Origin: Cocleimonas sp.
GTDB lineage: Bacteria; Pseudomonadota; Gammaproteobacteria; Thiotrichales; Thiotrichaceae
NCBI GenBank assembly: GCA_023145485.1
Contig: JAGLDT010000210.1
Span: 1-9,712, forward strand
Reading direction: 5' to 3'
DNA: 9,712 bases
Positions 1 to 6,151 of the stretch are shown here, in pieces. Under the pieces are notes generated by a model, which was given only the letters and a program-made list of their open reading frames with translations, was not told where the DNA came from and did no database searches. A program made the translations under genes and the position numbers. Position 1 is the first letter of the stretch, and each line of letters starts with the position of its first letter.

Positions 1-162
1 GGTTATAAGGTGCGTTTATTAAAAAACAATGGTAAAGTATTAGAAGGATTACTAAGTAAGATTGAAGGTAAGCAACTTATCGTAAAGCAAACGTTACAAG
101 GGGGTATTGCAACTACGCCCATTTCAATACAAACTATAAAAAAGTTAGAAGTTTACCGTTAA
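1..162 (+). CDS. 3' end of an unrecognised gene (small beta-rich C-terminal domain)
   Basis: Reading frame 1 is open from the first base to a TAA at 160-162, giving the last 53 residues of a protein whose start lies outside the window. The piece alternates hydrophobic and polar residues with glycine turns (around NNGKVLEG, SKIEGKQLIV and TTPISIQTIKKLEVYR). This pattern suggests a small beta-barrel or Sm-like fold in which a lysine-rich strand pair is followed by a TPI-x-LxxIxKLEV type ending. I do not recognise the family and assign no function. A hairpin about 40 bp downstream probably ends its transcript. That the frame is coding is fairly likely, because it is uninterrupted and has a protein-like composition, but the fragment is short. 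Confidence 0.6.
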   Translation, partial: GYKVRLLKNNGKVLEGLLSKIEGKQLIVKQTLQGGIATTPISIQTIKKLEVYR

Positions 163-485
163 AATTTTAGGTTAATCCAAGGGTATTTAAAATAATAAAA
201 TGCCCTACAAAGCATCACTTTGCAGGGCAAATGATGACTAATTTATTCCCACCAAAGAACAACATAGTCCATTTCCATCTCGCTAGTTTATTTTTAAACA
301 TTATTAGCTATGAGGAGTACTTTGCAGTACTGTTTATATTGAGCATCGCTTTTGAAAATAGTTCTAAAGATTGCGAAAATATTTCGATTTTAAGTCGAAG
401 TAATATTAATGCTATTAGAAATATTACTTATTGATACTAGGAATTCATTGAATTCTACTCACTTATTTCTGAAAAATCAGACAGG
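163..485. other. AT-rich intergenic gap with several inverted repeats, no gene seen
   Basis: Apart from the hairpin at 201-229 I see no convincing gene here. A 67-codon open frame at 231-434 has no Shine-Dalgarno sequence and no recognisable protein character. The gap holds a run of small inverted repeats: CGAAA/TTTCG at 374-386, AGTAATATT at 399-407 with AATATTACT at 420-428, the 15-bp palindrome GAATTCATTGAATTC at 441-455, and TCTGA-AAAA-TCAGA at 468-481 just past the rsmE stop. On the minus strand the last one reads TCTGATTTTTCAGA, which could be a weak rsmE terminator. Confidence 0.5.
201..229 (+). terminator. hairpin after the partial gene, probable terminator
   Basis: TGCCCTACAAAG at 201-212 pairs with CTTTGCAGGGCA at 218-229 across a 5-nt CATCA loop. 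The 12-bp stem has a single A-C mismatch. No T-run follows on the plus strand (AATGATGACTAATTTATT). On the minus strand the hairpin is followed by TTTTATTATTTT, so it is a better terminator for transcripts coming from rsmE, and possibly works for both converging genes. Confidence 0.6.
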
Positions 486-1232
486 TTAAGGAACATCCTT
501 GTCTAAATCTCCCCACTGCTGCTGGCATAATGCAATACCTGCTATAGTAGCGGTTTCTGCTCGTAGAATACGAGGCCCGAATCGTATTCCCTTAACGGAA
601 GAATCAAGTAATAAATGGACCTCCTCATCTGTAAAACCGCCTTCAGGGCCAACAATTAAGCTAACCTTATTGTTTTTAGGTGCATCTAATGCACTGATAC
701 TAGAATGTTGTTCTGGCAACATAGCAATTTGCAACCCTGAATAAGGTATTGTCAACCAATAATGTAGAAGAGTAGGACCGTATAATAGAGGAATTGAAGT
801 ACGCCCAGACTGTTCACAAGCAGCCTTTATAATACCTTCCCAGTGTGCTAATTTTTTTCCCATACGATCTATACCATATCTGATTACGCTACGCTGGGTA
901 TACAATGGGTATATACTTTGAACCCCCATTTCTACTGCTTTTTGAAGCGCAAAATCCATTTTATCTCCTTTCAATATAGCAAGGGCAAGTGTTATCTGAA
1001 GAGGAGATTCTCGATTCGTAGCATCAAAAGAAACAATCTTTGCCTTTGATTTACGTTTTTCCGCTAAAGTCAGTTTTGCTAAATACTCCCCTCCCTCCCC
1101 GTTAAAGAGAATCAATACTTCCTCTTTTTTAAGGCGCAACACTTGAATTGCATGGCGATGAATTTCATTTGGCAAAGCTAGATCTAAACCAAGCTCTAGT
1201 GGCCGGTCAATATAAAAACGAGGGATACGCAT
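486..1232 (-). CDS. rsmE: 16S rRNA (uracil(1498)-N3)-methyltransferase RsmE
   Basis: RsmE transfers a methyl group from S-adenosylmethionine to N3 of U1498 in 16S rRNA of the assembled 30S subunit, in the cytoplasm. The 248-residue product has the family's usual length. Residues 1 to about 72 form the N-terminal PUA-like RNA-binding part (MRIPRFYID, then HAIQVLRLKKEEVLILFNGEG). The rest is the SPOUT methyltransferase domain, with KGDKMDFALQKAVEMGV at 88-104, EQSGR at 140-144, GPEGGFTDEE at 195-204 and GPRILRAETA at 219-228. The last two build the knotted cofactor site. An in-frame TAA lies two codons before the ATG, so the start is fixed, although the nearest purine-rich ribosome site (AAAAAAGGTAA) is about 15 nt away. 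It is divergent from sat and transcribed alone here. The family call is secure. Confidence 0.96.
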   Translation of the reverse strand: MRIPRFYIDRPLELGLDLALPNEIHRHAIQVLRLKKEEVLILFNGEGGEYLAKLTLAEKRKSKAKIVSFDATNRESPLQITLALAILKGDKMDFALQKAVEMGVQSIYPLYTQRSVIRYGIDRMGKKLAHWEGIIKAACEQSGRTSIPLLYGPTLLHYWLTIPYSGLQIAMLPEQHSSISALDAPKNNKVSLIVGPEGGFTDEEVHLLLDSSVKGIRFGPRILRAETATIAGIALCQQQWGDLDKDVP

Positions 1233-1263
1233 TGTTTATGTAAATTACCTTTTTTGTTAGTTA

Positions 1264-1311
1264 AGGAGTATGCATGAAATAATGTTGGGACGTTATTTCA
1301 TGCATACTCCT
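1264..1311. repeat. perfect 19-bp inverted repeat with a 10-nt centre
   Basis: AGGAGTATGCATGAAATAA at 1264-1282 and its exact reverse complement at 1293-1311 flank TGTTGGGACG. Three more pairs (T1283-G1292 wobble, G1284-C1291, T1285-A1290) leave a four-base TGGG loop, so as RNA it forms a 22-bp hairpin. It begins 32 bp upstream of the rsmE start, between two divergent genes, and has no T-run on either side. It is therefore not a normal intrinsic terminator. Each arm carries AGGAG, five bases, then ATG AAA TAA, a two-codon mini-frame readable on both strands. It could be a regulatory leader, a miniature mobile element or a recombination footprint. The structure is certain and its role unknown. 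Confidence 0.85.
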
Positions 1312-1363
1312 AAGTGAGATAACCCAAAAGTGTAAACTATTTTCTAATCTTGATGAAGAGTTT

Positions 1364-1389
1364 GTAATAGCTATAGGTAATATCTATAG
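1364..1389. repeat. tandem 13-bp direct repeat upstream of sat
   Basis: GTAATAGCTATAG at 1364-1376 is followed directly by GTAATATCTATAG at 1377-1389, with one difference. Each unit ends in the self-complementary hexamer CTATAG. Tandem sites of this size often bind a regulator, but no protein can be named. It lies about 190 bp before the sat start and 135 bp before the rsmE start. Confidence 0.5.
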
Positions 1390-1400
1390 AGGTAAAGCCT

Positions 1401-1422
1401 TGTTTATAGAAAACTATAAACA
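1401..1422. repeat. 9-bp inverted repeat with AAAA loop upstream of sat
   Basis: TGTTTATAG at 1401-1409 pairs perfectly with CTATAAACA at 1414-1422 across AAAA. It is AT-rich and has no T-run, so an operator or leader hairpin is likelier than a terminator. It follows the tandem CTATAG repeat at 1364-1389 and shares the core CTATA with it. Confidence 0.5.
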
Positions 1423-1488
1423 GAGTTTATCTTAACATGGAAAAATTGGATAAAAGAAACAGGGTGAAAACTTGCGTCAGGGCATCAA

Positions 1489-1529
1489 AGGGAATACCGT
1501 ATAACGGTTAAACAATGGCTAGAATCCCT
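1489..1529 (+). promoter_or_regulatory. possible structured leader or operator before sat
   Basis: ACCGT-ATA-ACGGT at 1496-1508 is a 13-bp palindrome that contains TATAAC. It sits inside a longer weak pairing of AGGGA (1489-1493) with TCCCT (1525-1529). A TATAAA hexamer lies at 1529-1534 but has no good -35 element at normal spacing. A TTGCGT at 1472-1477 is 17 bp from a poor -10 (TACCGT) and 22 bp from TATAAC. The sat promoter is probably in this stretch, but I cannot fix it. No known riboswitch class is recognised. Confidence 0.3.
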
Positions 1530-1575
1530 ATAAATAGCTGTTTACCATACTTTAATTAAGTCAGGAACCACTCTT

Positions 1576-2793
1576 ATGTCAAATCTTGTACGACCTCATG
1601 GCGGAGGCGACCTAAAGCCTTTACTACTCGAAGGTGATGAACTTGCTGCAGAACTAGCTCGTGCTGCTGATCTACCTCAAATTAAAATGTCATCTCGTGA
1701 AACTGGTGATCTTATCATGATGGGTATCGGTGGTTTCACCCCACTAAATGGCTTTATGAACAAAGCTGATTGGCAAGGTGTTTGTGATGATATGAAAATG
1801 GAAAATGGTCTTTTCTGGCCAATTCCGATCACATTATCAACTGATGGCGAGACTGCAGATAGTTTATCTGAAGGCACAAATGTTGCGCTAGTGAGTGAAG
1901 AAAGTGGCGAGATCATGGGGACTATGGTCGTTGACTCAACGTATATGATCAATAAAGAACATGAGTGTGAAACCGTTTATAAAACCACCGCTGAAGATCA
2001 TCCTGGTGTACAAATGGTGATGGCGCAAGGTCCTGTAAACGTTGCAGGTGCCGTTAAAGTATTATCATTGGCTGATTTCAAAGAGGTTTACGGTGATCAG
2101 TTCATGACACCTGCGGAGACACGCGCTTACTTTGAAAAGAAAGGCTGGTCAACCGTTTCCTGTTTCCAAACACGTAATCCAATGCATCGTTCACACGAGT
2201 ATTTAGCAAAGATTGCACTAGAAATCGGCGATGGTGTCTTGATTCACTCATTACTTGGCAAGCTTAAGCCAGGTGATATTCCCGCTGAAGTTCGTTCAAA
2301 TGCAATCGGTACATTGATCGATAACTACTTCGTAAAAGATACTGTTGTTCAAGCAGGCTATCCGCTTGATATGCGTTATGCAGGCCCTCGTGAAGCATTA
2401 ATTCACGCGCTATTCCGTCAAAACTACGGCTGTTCACATCAAATCGTTGGACGTGACCATGCAGGTGTTAGTGACTATTATGGTCCATTTGATGCACATG
2501 ATATCTTTGACGAAATTCCTAAGGATGCATTAGAAACGCTACCACTTAAAATCGACTGGACTTTCTGGTGTGATAAATGTGACGGCATGGCATCAATGAA
2601 GACGTGCGCACATGACGCAGCGGACAGAATGCTACTTTCTGGTACTAAATTACGTCACGCACTATCTGAAGGCGAAGATGTATCTGAGAAGTTCTCACGC
2701 CCTGAAGTGTTGAAAATTCTTCGTGCATATTACGCAGACATTAAAGAAGAAGATAAAGTTAAGATTGAACTTACGGGTCACTCTGCTAAGTAA
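1576..2793 (+). CDS. sat: sulfate adenylyltransferase (ATP sulfurylase), sulfur-oxidiser type
   Basis: This single-chain ATP sulfurylase interconverts ATP plus sulfate with adenosine 5'-phosphosulfate (APS) plus pyrophosphate. In sulfur oxidisers the cytoplasmic enzyme runs towards ATP and sulfate, using APS made by AprAB; the same enzyme can also activate sulfate. The 405 residues show the PUA-like N-terminal part, the nucleotide-binding motif QTRNPMHRSHE at 198-208 and the second ATP-site motif GRDHAGV at 292-298. C332, C335, C344 and H346 (CDKC...KTCAH) look like the structural zinc site described for bacterial enzymes of this type. There is no fused APS kinase domain. AGGA nine bases before the ATG supports the start. 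Neighbours are unrelated: no aprAB, dsr or cys gene is adjacent, so the direction of the reaction in the cell is inferred from family type only. Confidence 0.96.
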   Translation: MSNLVRPHGGGDLKPLLLEGDELAAELARAADLPQIKMSSRETGDLIMMGIGGFTPLNGFMNKADWQGVCDDMKMENGLFWPIPITLSTDGETADSLSEGTNVALVSEESGEIMGTMVVDSTYMINKEHECETVYKTTAEDHPGVQMVMAQGPVNVAGAVKVLSLADFKEVYGDQFMTPAETRAYFEKKGWSTVSCFQTRNPMHRSHEYLAKIALEIGDGVLIHSLLGKLKPGDIPAEVRSNAIGTLIDNYFVKDTVVQAGYPLDMRYAGPREALIHALFRQNYGCSHQIVGRDHAGVSDYYGPFDAHDIFDEIPKDALETLPLKIDWTFWCDKCDGMASMKTCAHDAADRMLLSGTKLRHALSEGEDVSEKFSRPEVLKILRAYYADIKEEDKVKIELTGHSAK

Positions 2794-2805
2794 TCTTTTA
2801 ATCAA

Positions 2806-2838
2806 TTCATTATTGTTGGGTTAATTTACAATAATGAA
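2806..2838 (+). repeat. 11-bp inverted repeat in the sat 3' region
   Basis: TTCATTATTGT at 2806-2816 is the exact reverse complement of ACAATAATGAA at 2828-2838, with an 11-base centre. It lies between the sat stop and the main terminator. It is AT-rich and may shield the 3' end of the sat mRNA; it is not itself a good terminator. Confidence 0.55.
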
Positions 2839-2847
2839 AACGGTTAG

Positions 2848-2876
2848 AAAAAGCCTATCTCGCGGTAGGCTTTTTT
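2848..2876 (+). terminator. intrinsic terminator of sat, probably bidirectional
   Basis: AAAAAGCCTATC pairs with GGTAGGCTTTTT (one G-T wobble) around a TCGC loop and is followed by one more T. The A-run on the left makes a matching T-run on the minus strand, so it can also stop transcription of the convergent secreted-repeat gene that ends at 2955. A small GTATC-TTCT-GATAC hairpin follows at 2879-2892. Confidence 0.92.
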
Positions 2877-2954
2877 ATGTATCTTCTGATACGACTTCTT
2901 GATGCTTTTCCATGTCAGTTCTTTATTTCCTTGGAGTAGCCTTATTTTTATTAC

Positions 2955-3461
2955 TTATTTGCATCTACTAGCTGGATAAACATACCCTTGTATTCTTACA
3001 AATCTATACTTTTCAGCTCGGGCATCTCTAGCACCTTTATTCGTTGCTGTCGAAAAATTATCTCCTCTTTTTGAACTCCAGTATAAATTTAAAGGTATTG
3101 TTCCTGGCTGTCTATTTTTAAATACATAGCCTTCTACTCTTGCAAATCTATATTTTTCGGCCCTTGCATCCCTTACTCCTTTATTAGTTGTAGTTGTAAA
3201 ATTATCTCCTCTTTTTGAACTCCAATATAAATTTAAAGGTATTGTTCCTGGTTTTTTTGATGATAAAATACAAGCTTCATCTCGAATATAATTATAACCT
3301 GCATTTAGAGCATCATTTCCACCCCTATTAGTTGCAGTTACAAAGTTATCACCACGAGCCGAAGACCAGTACAACTGAAGTGGTAATAAATTTTGAGCTA
3401 TTACTGAGGTTGATGTAAAAAACAAACTAATTGTAAACAAACTAACTTTTAATACTTTCAT
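2955..3461 (-). CDS. small secreted protein with three 48-residue LYWSS-RGDNF repeats
   Basis: The 168-residue product starts with a typical Sec signal peptide: MKVLK, a hydrophobic stretch to about residue 20, and likely cleavage after VIA at 22. The mature part is three repeats in steps of exactly 48, beginning at P27, P75 and P123. Each reads PLxLYWSSxRGDNFxTxTNxGxxDA, then a Y/F-rich strand ending in GYV or ACI. Linkers carry PGTIP. C64 in repeat 1 and C167 near the end are the only mature cysteines and could form a disulfide. Three such repeats suggest a beta-trefoil-like fold, reminiscent of the secreted GDHFYT-type repeats of DUF5648. This is inference, and no ligand or enzyme activity can be assigned. 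AAGGAG eight bases before the ATG supports the start. It is more AT-rich than its neighbours and stands alone, which hints at acquisition by transfer. Confidence 0.88.
   Translation of the reverse strand: MKVLKVSLFTISLFFTSTSVIAQNLLPLQLYWSSARGDNFVTATNRGGNDALNAGYNYIRDEACILSSKKPGTIPLNLYWSSKRGDNFTTTTNKGVRDARAEKYRFARVEGYVFKNRQPGTIPLNLYWSSKRGDNFSTATNKGARDARAEKYRFVRIQGYVYPASRCK
3054..3251 (-). repeat. near-identical 54-bp internal repeat, period 144 bp
   Basis: Positions 3054-3107 and 3198-3251 are the same over 54 bp except one base (G3081 versus A3225). They encode the PGTIPLNLYWSSKRGDNF part of repeats 3 and 2. Repeat 1 is clearly diverged at DNA level. The match includes synonymous positions, so these two units duplicated recently or are homogenised by gene conversion. 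Confidence 0.85.
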
Positions 3462-3487
3462 TAAATTTCTCCTTAAATTTATTAAAA

Positions 3488-3516
3488 ATAATAAACCATA
3501 AAAATATTTTGTTGAA
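3488..3516 (-). promoter_or_regulatory. candidate promoter of the secreted repeat gene
   Basis: On the minus strand TTCAAC (3516-3511) and TATTAT (3493-3488) are 17 bp apart. The -10 matches TATAAT at five of six bases, and the -35 is weak, as is usual for an activated promoter. The predicted transcript would start near 3481, about 20 nt before the start codon, and include the AAGGAG ribosome site. Confidence 0.5.
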
Positions 3517-3548
3517 CGATAAGTATAGACTGTACCCCGTTTTTTTTA

Positions 3549-3564
3549 TGTGAACTATGTCACA
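3549..3564. promoter_or_regulatory. CRP/FNR-family-like site, perfect TGTGA-N6-TCACA
   Basis: TGTGA at 3549-3553 and TCACA at 3560-3564 enclose six bases (ACTATG), an exact match to the palindromic core bound by CRP and Vfr. Its centre lies roughly 75 bp upstream of the predicted start of the secreted repeat gene, within the range used by class I activator sites. The FNR consensus (TTGAT-N4-ATCAA) does not match. rluB ends just upstream, so the site most plausibly serves the secreted gene. No regulator gene is in the window. Confidence 0.55.
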
Positions 3565-3633
3565 CTATACAAATTCATCATTAAATTTAACTGTTTTTTA
3601 CTCTAACGTTGAACGCCACTCAAAAAATAAGTA

Positions 3634-4452
3634 CTAGCGGCCTCGATTTTTATAAAAGCTACGCTTATTCTCACGTTTTTTCTTCGCTTCATATTTATCC
3701 ACAAAGCCTTTGTCTAGCTCTAAATCTACTTTTTTATACAACGAAATCATTTGTTTGATGGTCATTTCTTCGTGACGGCCCGCGCGTAATGAACGTGATA
3801 AAGAAACATCGCCATAGCGCACTCGAATCAAGCGGCTCACTTTAACGTCTTGAGTTTCCCATAAACGACGCACTTCACGATTACGACCTTCTTTTAACAC
3901 CACGTGATACCATTTATTAGCGCCTTCCCCACCTGCAAATTTAATTCTATTAAACATCGCTTTGCCATCTTCAAGGATAACGCCTTTTTTTAAGGTTTCG
4001 ATCATTTCGTCTGTGACATCACCTAATACTCTTACTGCGTATTCACGTTCAATTTCATAAGAAGGATGCATCAGACGATTGGCTAGCTCACCATCGGTCG
4101 TAAATAATAATAAACCATCCGTATTCAAGTCTAAACGACCAACTTGAATCCAGCGTCCACTTTTAATCTGCGGTAAATTATCAAAAACAGTTTTACGTCC
4201 CTCAGGATCTTTACGTGTAGAGACTTCACCCGCACTCTTATGATAGAGCAAAACACGTGGGGTTGATTTTAAACGTGAATCAAGATGCAAACGCTGTCCA
4301 CGCAAAATAACTTGATCATTTTCATCGATTGGCTGTCCTGTGGTTGCTGTTACACCATTTACCAAAATCTCTCCCGCTGCAACCCAGCGTTCAATTTCTC
4401 GACGTGAACCATAACCTGCACGGGATAATATTTTTTGAATTCTTTCTGCCAT
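3634..4452 (-). CDS. rluB: 23S rRNA pseudouridine(2605) synthase RluB
   Basis: RluB converts U2605 of 23S rRNA to pseudouridine during assembly of the large ribosomal subunit. The 272-residue protein begins with an S4 RNA-binding domain (ERIQKILSRAGYGSRREIER, then a second S4 strand region to about residue 60). The RsuA/RluB/E/F catalytic domain follows, with GRLDLNTDGLLL at 105-116, where D108 is the expected catalytic aspartate, and EGRNREVRRLWE at 188-199. The C-terminal tail is very basic (KKKRENKRSFYKNRGR), as is common in RluB and not in RsuA. Choosing RluB over RluE or RluF rests on the S4 domain plus that tail. It begins 47 bp after the upstream small membrane gene on the same strand, so the two are probably co-transcribed. 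The ribosome site is weak (GAAG). Confidence 0.92.
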   Translation of the reverse strand: MAERIQKILSRAGYGSRREIERWVAAGEILVNGVTATTGQPIDENDQVILRGQRLHLDSRLKSTPRVLLYHKSAGEVSTRKDPEGRKTVFDNLPQIKSGRWIQVGRLDLNTDGLLLFTTDGELANRLMHPSYEIEREYAVRVLGDVTDEMIETLKKGVILEDGKAMFNRIKFAGGEGANKWYHVVLKEGRNREVRRLWETQDVKVSRLIRVRYGDVSLSRSLRAGRHEEMTIKQMISLYKKVDLELDKGFVDKYEAKKKRENKRSFYKNRGR

Positions 4453-4499
4453 TTTTATTACTTCTTTTTTAATGATTGAGGTTTATCCCGTGTGTATTC

Positions 4500-4835
4500 C
4501 TACTGTCCAATAATAAGCCAGCGGTATATACCCAGTGAGTTAATGCCAATAAAAATCACATTCTGCACTGCAATTGCATAAGCACCGCTATACCAACCCC
4601 ATAGAGCTAAAATTAAACTGGAAATCAAATAAAGCACAAATGCCCATGGGCTGATTGAGATATTAAGTGCCAACATAATGGCAGCGATAACCGCAATCAT
4701 CGCTCCACCCCACTCCATTAGTTTTAATGAGGATGTAGTACGGTAACTTATTGTAGAACAGGCTGGTTTCATAGAATATTTACAATCAATTAGTTGAGTA
4801 CTAGTTTTGAATGAGATAATTATCCTTTTTATCAT
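4500..4835 (-). CDS. small membrane protein, three helices, PnuC-like half
   Basis: The open frame has 111 codons. Residues 40-111 form three closely packed membrane helices (about 42-57, 63-81 and 88-107) with WAFVLYLISS, LWGWYSGAY, a buried asparagine (QNVIFIGIN) and the ending LGIYRWL. This pattern resembles half of PnuC-type vitamin-precursor transporters and is seen in stand-alone proteins of about 75-90 residues. Transport of any substrate is not shown. The first 39 residues are hydrophilic, poorly protein-like and lack a ribosome site, so the real start may be the ATG at 4718 (72 residues). A TACAAT hexamer at 4755-4750 could be a -10 element for that shorter version. It precedes rluB by 47 bp on the same strand. 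Confidence 0.72.
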   Translation of the reverse strand: MIKRIIISFKTSTQLIDCKYSMKPACSTISYRTTSSLKLMEWGGAMIAVIAAIMLALNISISPWAFVLYLISSLILALWGWYSGAYAIAVQNVIFIGINSLGIYRWLIIGQ

Positions 4836-4985
4836 AAAAACTGATGATGACGCCTACCCCTTTCTCATATGATTTTTTGAGTCTTTCAGTGTACATTAAG
4901 CAATAGTTAAGTTGAAGAATAGTTTAAACTCCTGCACGATCAGATTTGACTAATCCTCGCCCTACCTCTCTTGGAAAAAGAATAT

Positions 4986-6038
4986 ATGAAAAACAAAATG
5001 GATAGTATTAGCCAGTTCTTAATAGCAGGAGAATTCCAATACCGTGTGTATGATTTAGGACGTAAACTAACCTTACTACCCAACTCACTCTTTCAGCATA
5101 TTGAAGATCAAATCGTGCTTTATCCTTATCCTTTTCAGCAAAAAGCATGGCTCGCCTTACTCTTCTGGTCTAAGACGGATGATACTGAACCTACCATCTG
5201 GTTTCTCCAATTCCCTATTGATGAATTAGGCTATTTGAAACAGGCTTCCCGTGATGCTTTTTTGCAAGAACTATTGATCCATGTAGGTACAAACTTACAG
5301 GCACAGCAAAGTGGTTCACAAATGCAAGATTCACTAAAAGAAAGTGCATTTGCTTTTAAACCACGCCAAGATCGTCTTGCAATTTTCCACGCCTTTGCCA
5401 CCGTTGAATTAAAACAACCACCCTCACAATATTATCAACAGACTAGGGAGTATCTACAAGGAAATATCGGCTACGAACAATGGCAATTTTTAGGTCTACA
5501 AGGTATTGCTGATGTCATTGCCCGCTTGGATATTGATAATAATGAACAATTACTCAGTCAAGCTTTACCACAACTACCTGCTACACCCCTTATCAGTTTT
5601 ACAGAAAATCTCGAGCATAATGAAATAAGCAATGAATTAAGCCTTGTCCTTCAGCAACAATTACAACAAGCACTTGATGCAGAACAGATCAATAGCCTCC
5701 TTATTGCTGCATTAATCCGCGCTATCTCCAGCAGTAAAAATCAACTAACACGGCAACAAGTAATAAAACAGTTATTAGAAACAGACGCTGTAAAAGAAAT
5801 AGAAGTGATAGCCGCTCTTGCTGGACGAGCATGGCAAGATATTACTCATAACGAATTACTGCCTGACTTTATGCAAGCACTGGCTTACCAACAACAAGAT
5901 GCTTTTAATGTCATTTTAAGCGATATTATGGGGATACCTAATCTACGGGAACCTATATTAAAAACACTTAGAAACCCTGATCGTTCAAATTTACTCTCCA
6001 AACGAATCGGTAGTTTCTTGGACGGTGTTTTTATTTAA
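4986..6038 (+). CDS. DUF3549 family protein
   Basis: The roughly 350-residue soluble protein matches the DUF3549 family by its N-terminal half: FQYRVYDLGRKLTLLP, then YPYPFQQKAWLALLFW, then PTIWFLQFPIDE and LGYLKQASRDAFLQELL. The C-terminal half is helical, with Q-rich stretches around LVLQQQLQQALDAEQ, and ends LSKRIGSFLDGVFI. No enzyme motif, signal peptide or membrane segment is visible, and the family has no established function that I can name. A TTG at 4971 would lengthen it by five residues. I chose ATG 4986 because GGAAAAAG lies just before it, while the TTG has no ribosome site; ATG 4998 is another option. It is a single-gene unit, followed by an in-frame open stretch and then a terminator. 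Confidence 0.85.
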   Translation: MKNKMDSISQFLIAGEFQYRVYDLGRKLTLLPNSLFQHIEDQIVLYPYPFQQKAWLALLFWSKTDDTEPTIWFLQFPIDELGYLKQASRDAFLQELLIHVGTNLQAQQSGSQMQDSLKESAFAFKPRQDRLAIFHAFATVELKQPPSQYYQQTREYLQGNIGYEQWQFLGLQGIADVIARLDIDNNEQLLSQALPQLPATPLISFTENLEHNEISNELSLVLQQQLQQALDAEQINSLLIAALIRAISSSKNQLTRQQVIKQLLETDAVKEIEVIAALAGRAWQDITHNELLPDFMQALAYQQQDAFNVILSDIMGIPNLREPILKTLRNPDRSNLLSKRIGSFLDGVFI

Positions 6039-6107
6039 CCTTTAGTAGGAGGCTTTGCTCGGGCAACGGGAATTGTTGCCTTGCTTGACAATATTGCTAA
6101 AATTTAA
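6039..6107 (+). other. in-frame open stretch beyond the DUF3549 stop codon
   Basis: Directly after the TAA at 6036-6038 the same frame stays open for 22 codons to a second TAA at 6105-6107. It reads PLVGGFARATG then IVALLDNIAKI, a composition quite unlike random AT-rich spacer. It may be the former C-terminus of the DUF3549 protein cut off by a stop mutation, or coincidence. It also contains the inverted repeat GGCAAC/GTTGCC (6062-6067 and 6075-6080) and a promoter-like TTGCCT-16 bp-TAAAAT (6076-6103). Confidence 0.35.
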
Positions 6108-6151
6108 ACGGCTAAAAAGAGCTTAATCACTTCTATTATAAGGTGAATACT

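Noticed and set aside
231..434. 67-codon plus-strand open frame
   Set aside because: It has no ribosome site, an AT-driven composition and several inverted repeats inside; short minus-strand frames over the same stretch are equally unconvincing.
499..744. 81-codon plus-strand frame opposite rsmE
   Set aside because: Antisense shadow of the conserved methyltransferase domain.
1435..1510. 24-codon frame MEKLDKRNRVK... upstream of sat as a leader peptide
   Set aside because: No Shine-Dalgarno sequence and no residue bias (such as Cys or Met runs) that would fit attenuation of a sulfur gene.
4971..4985. TTG start for the DUF3549 gene
   Set aside because: There is no ribosome site upstream of the TTG, while GGAAAAAG precedes the ATG at 4986.
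6085..6110. TTGACA at 6085-6090 as a perfect -35 element
   Set aside because: No acceptable -10 at 16-18 bp, and any transcript would meet the terminator at 6152.
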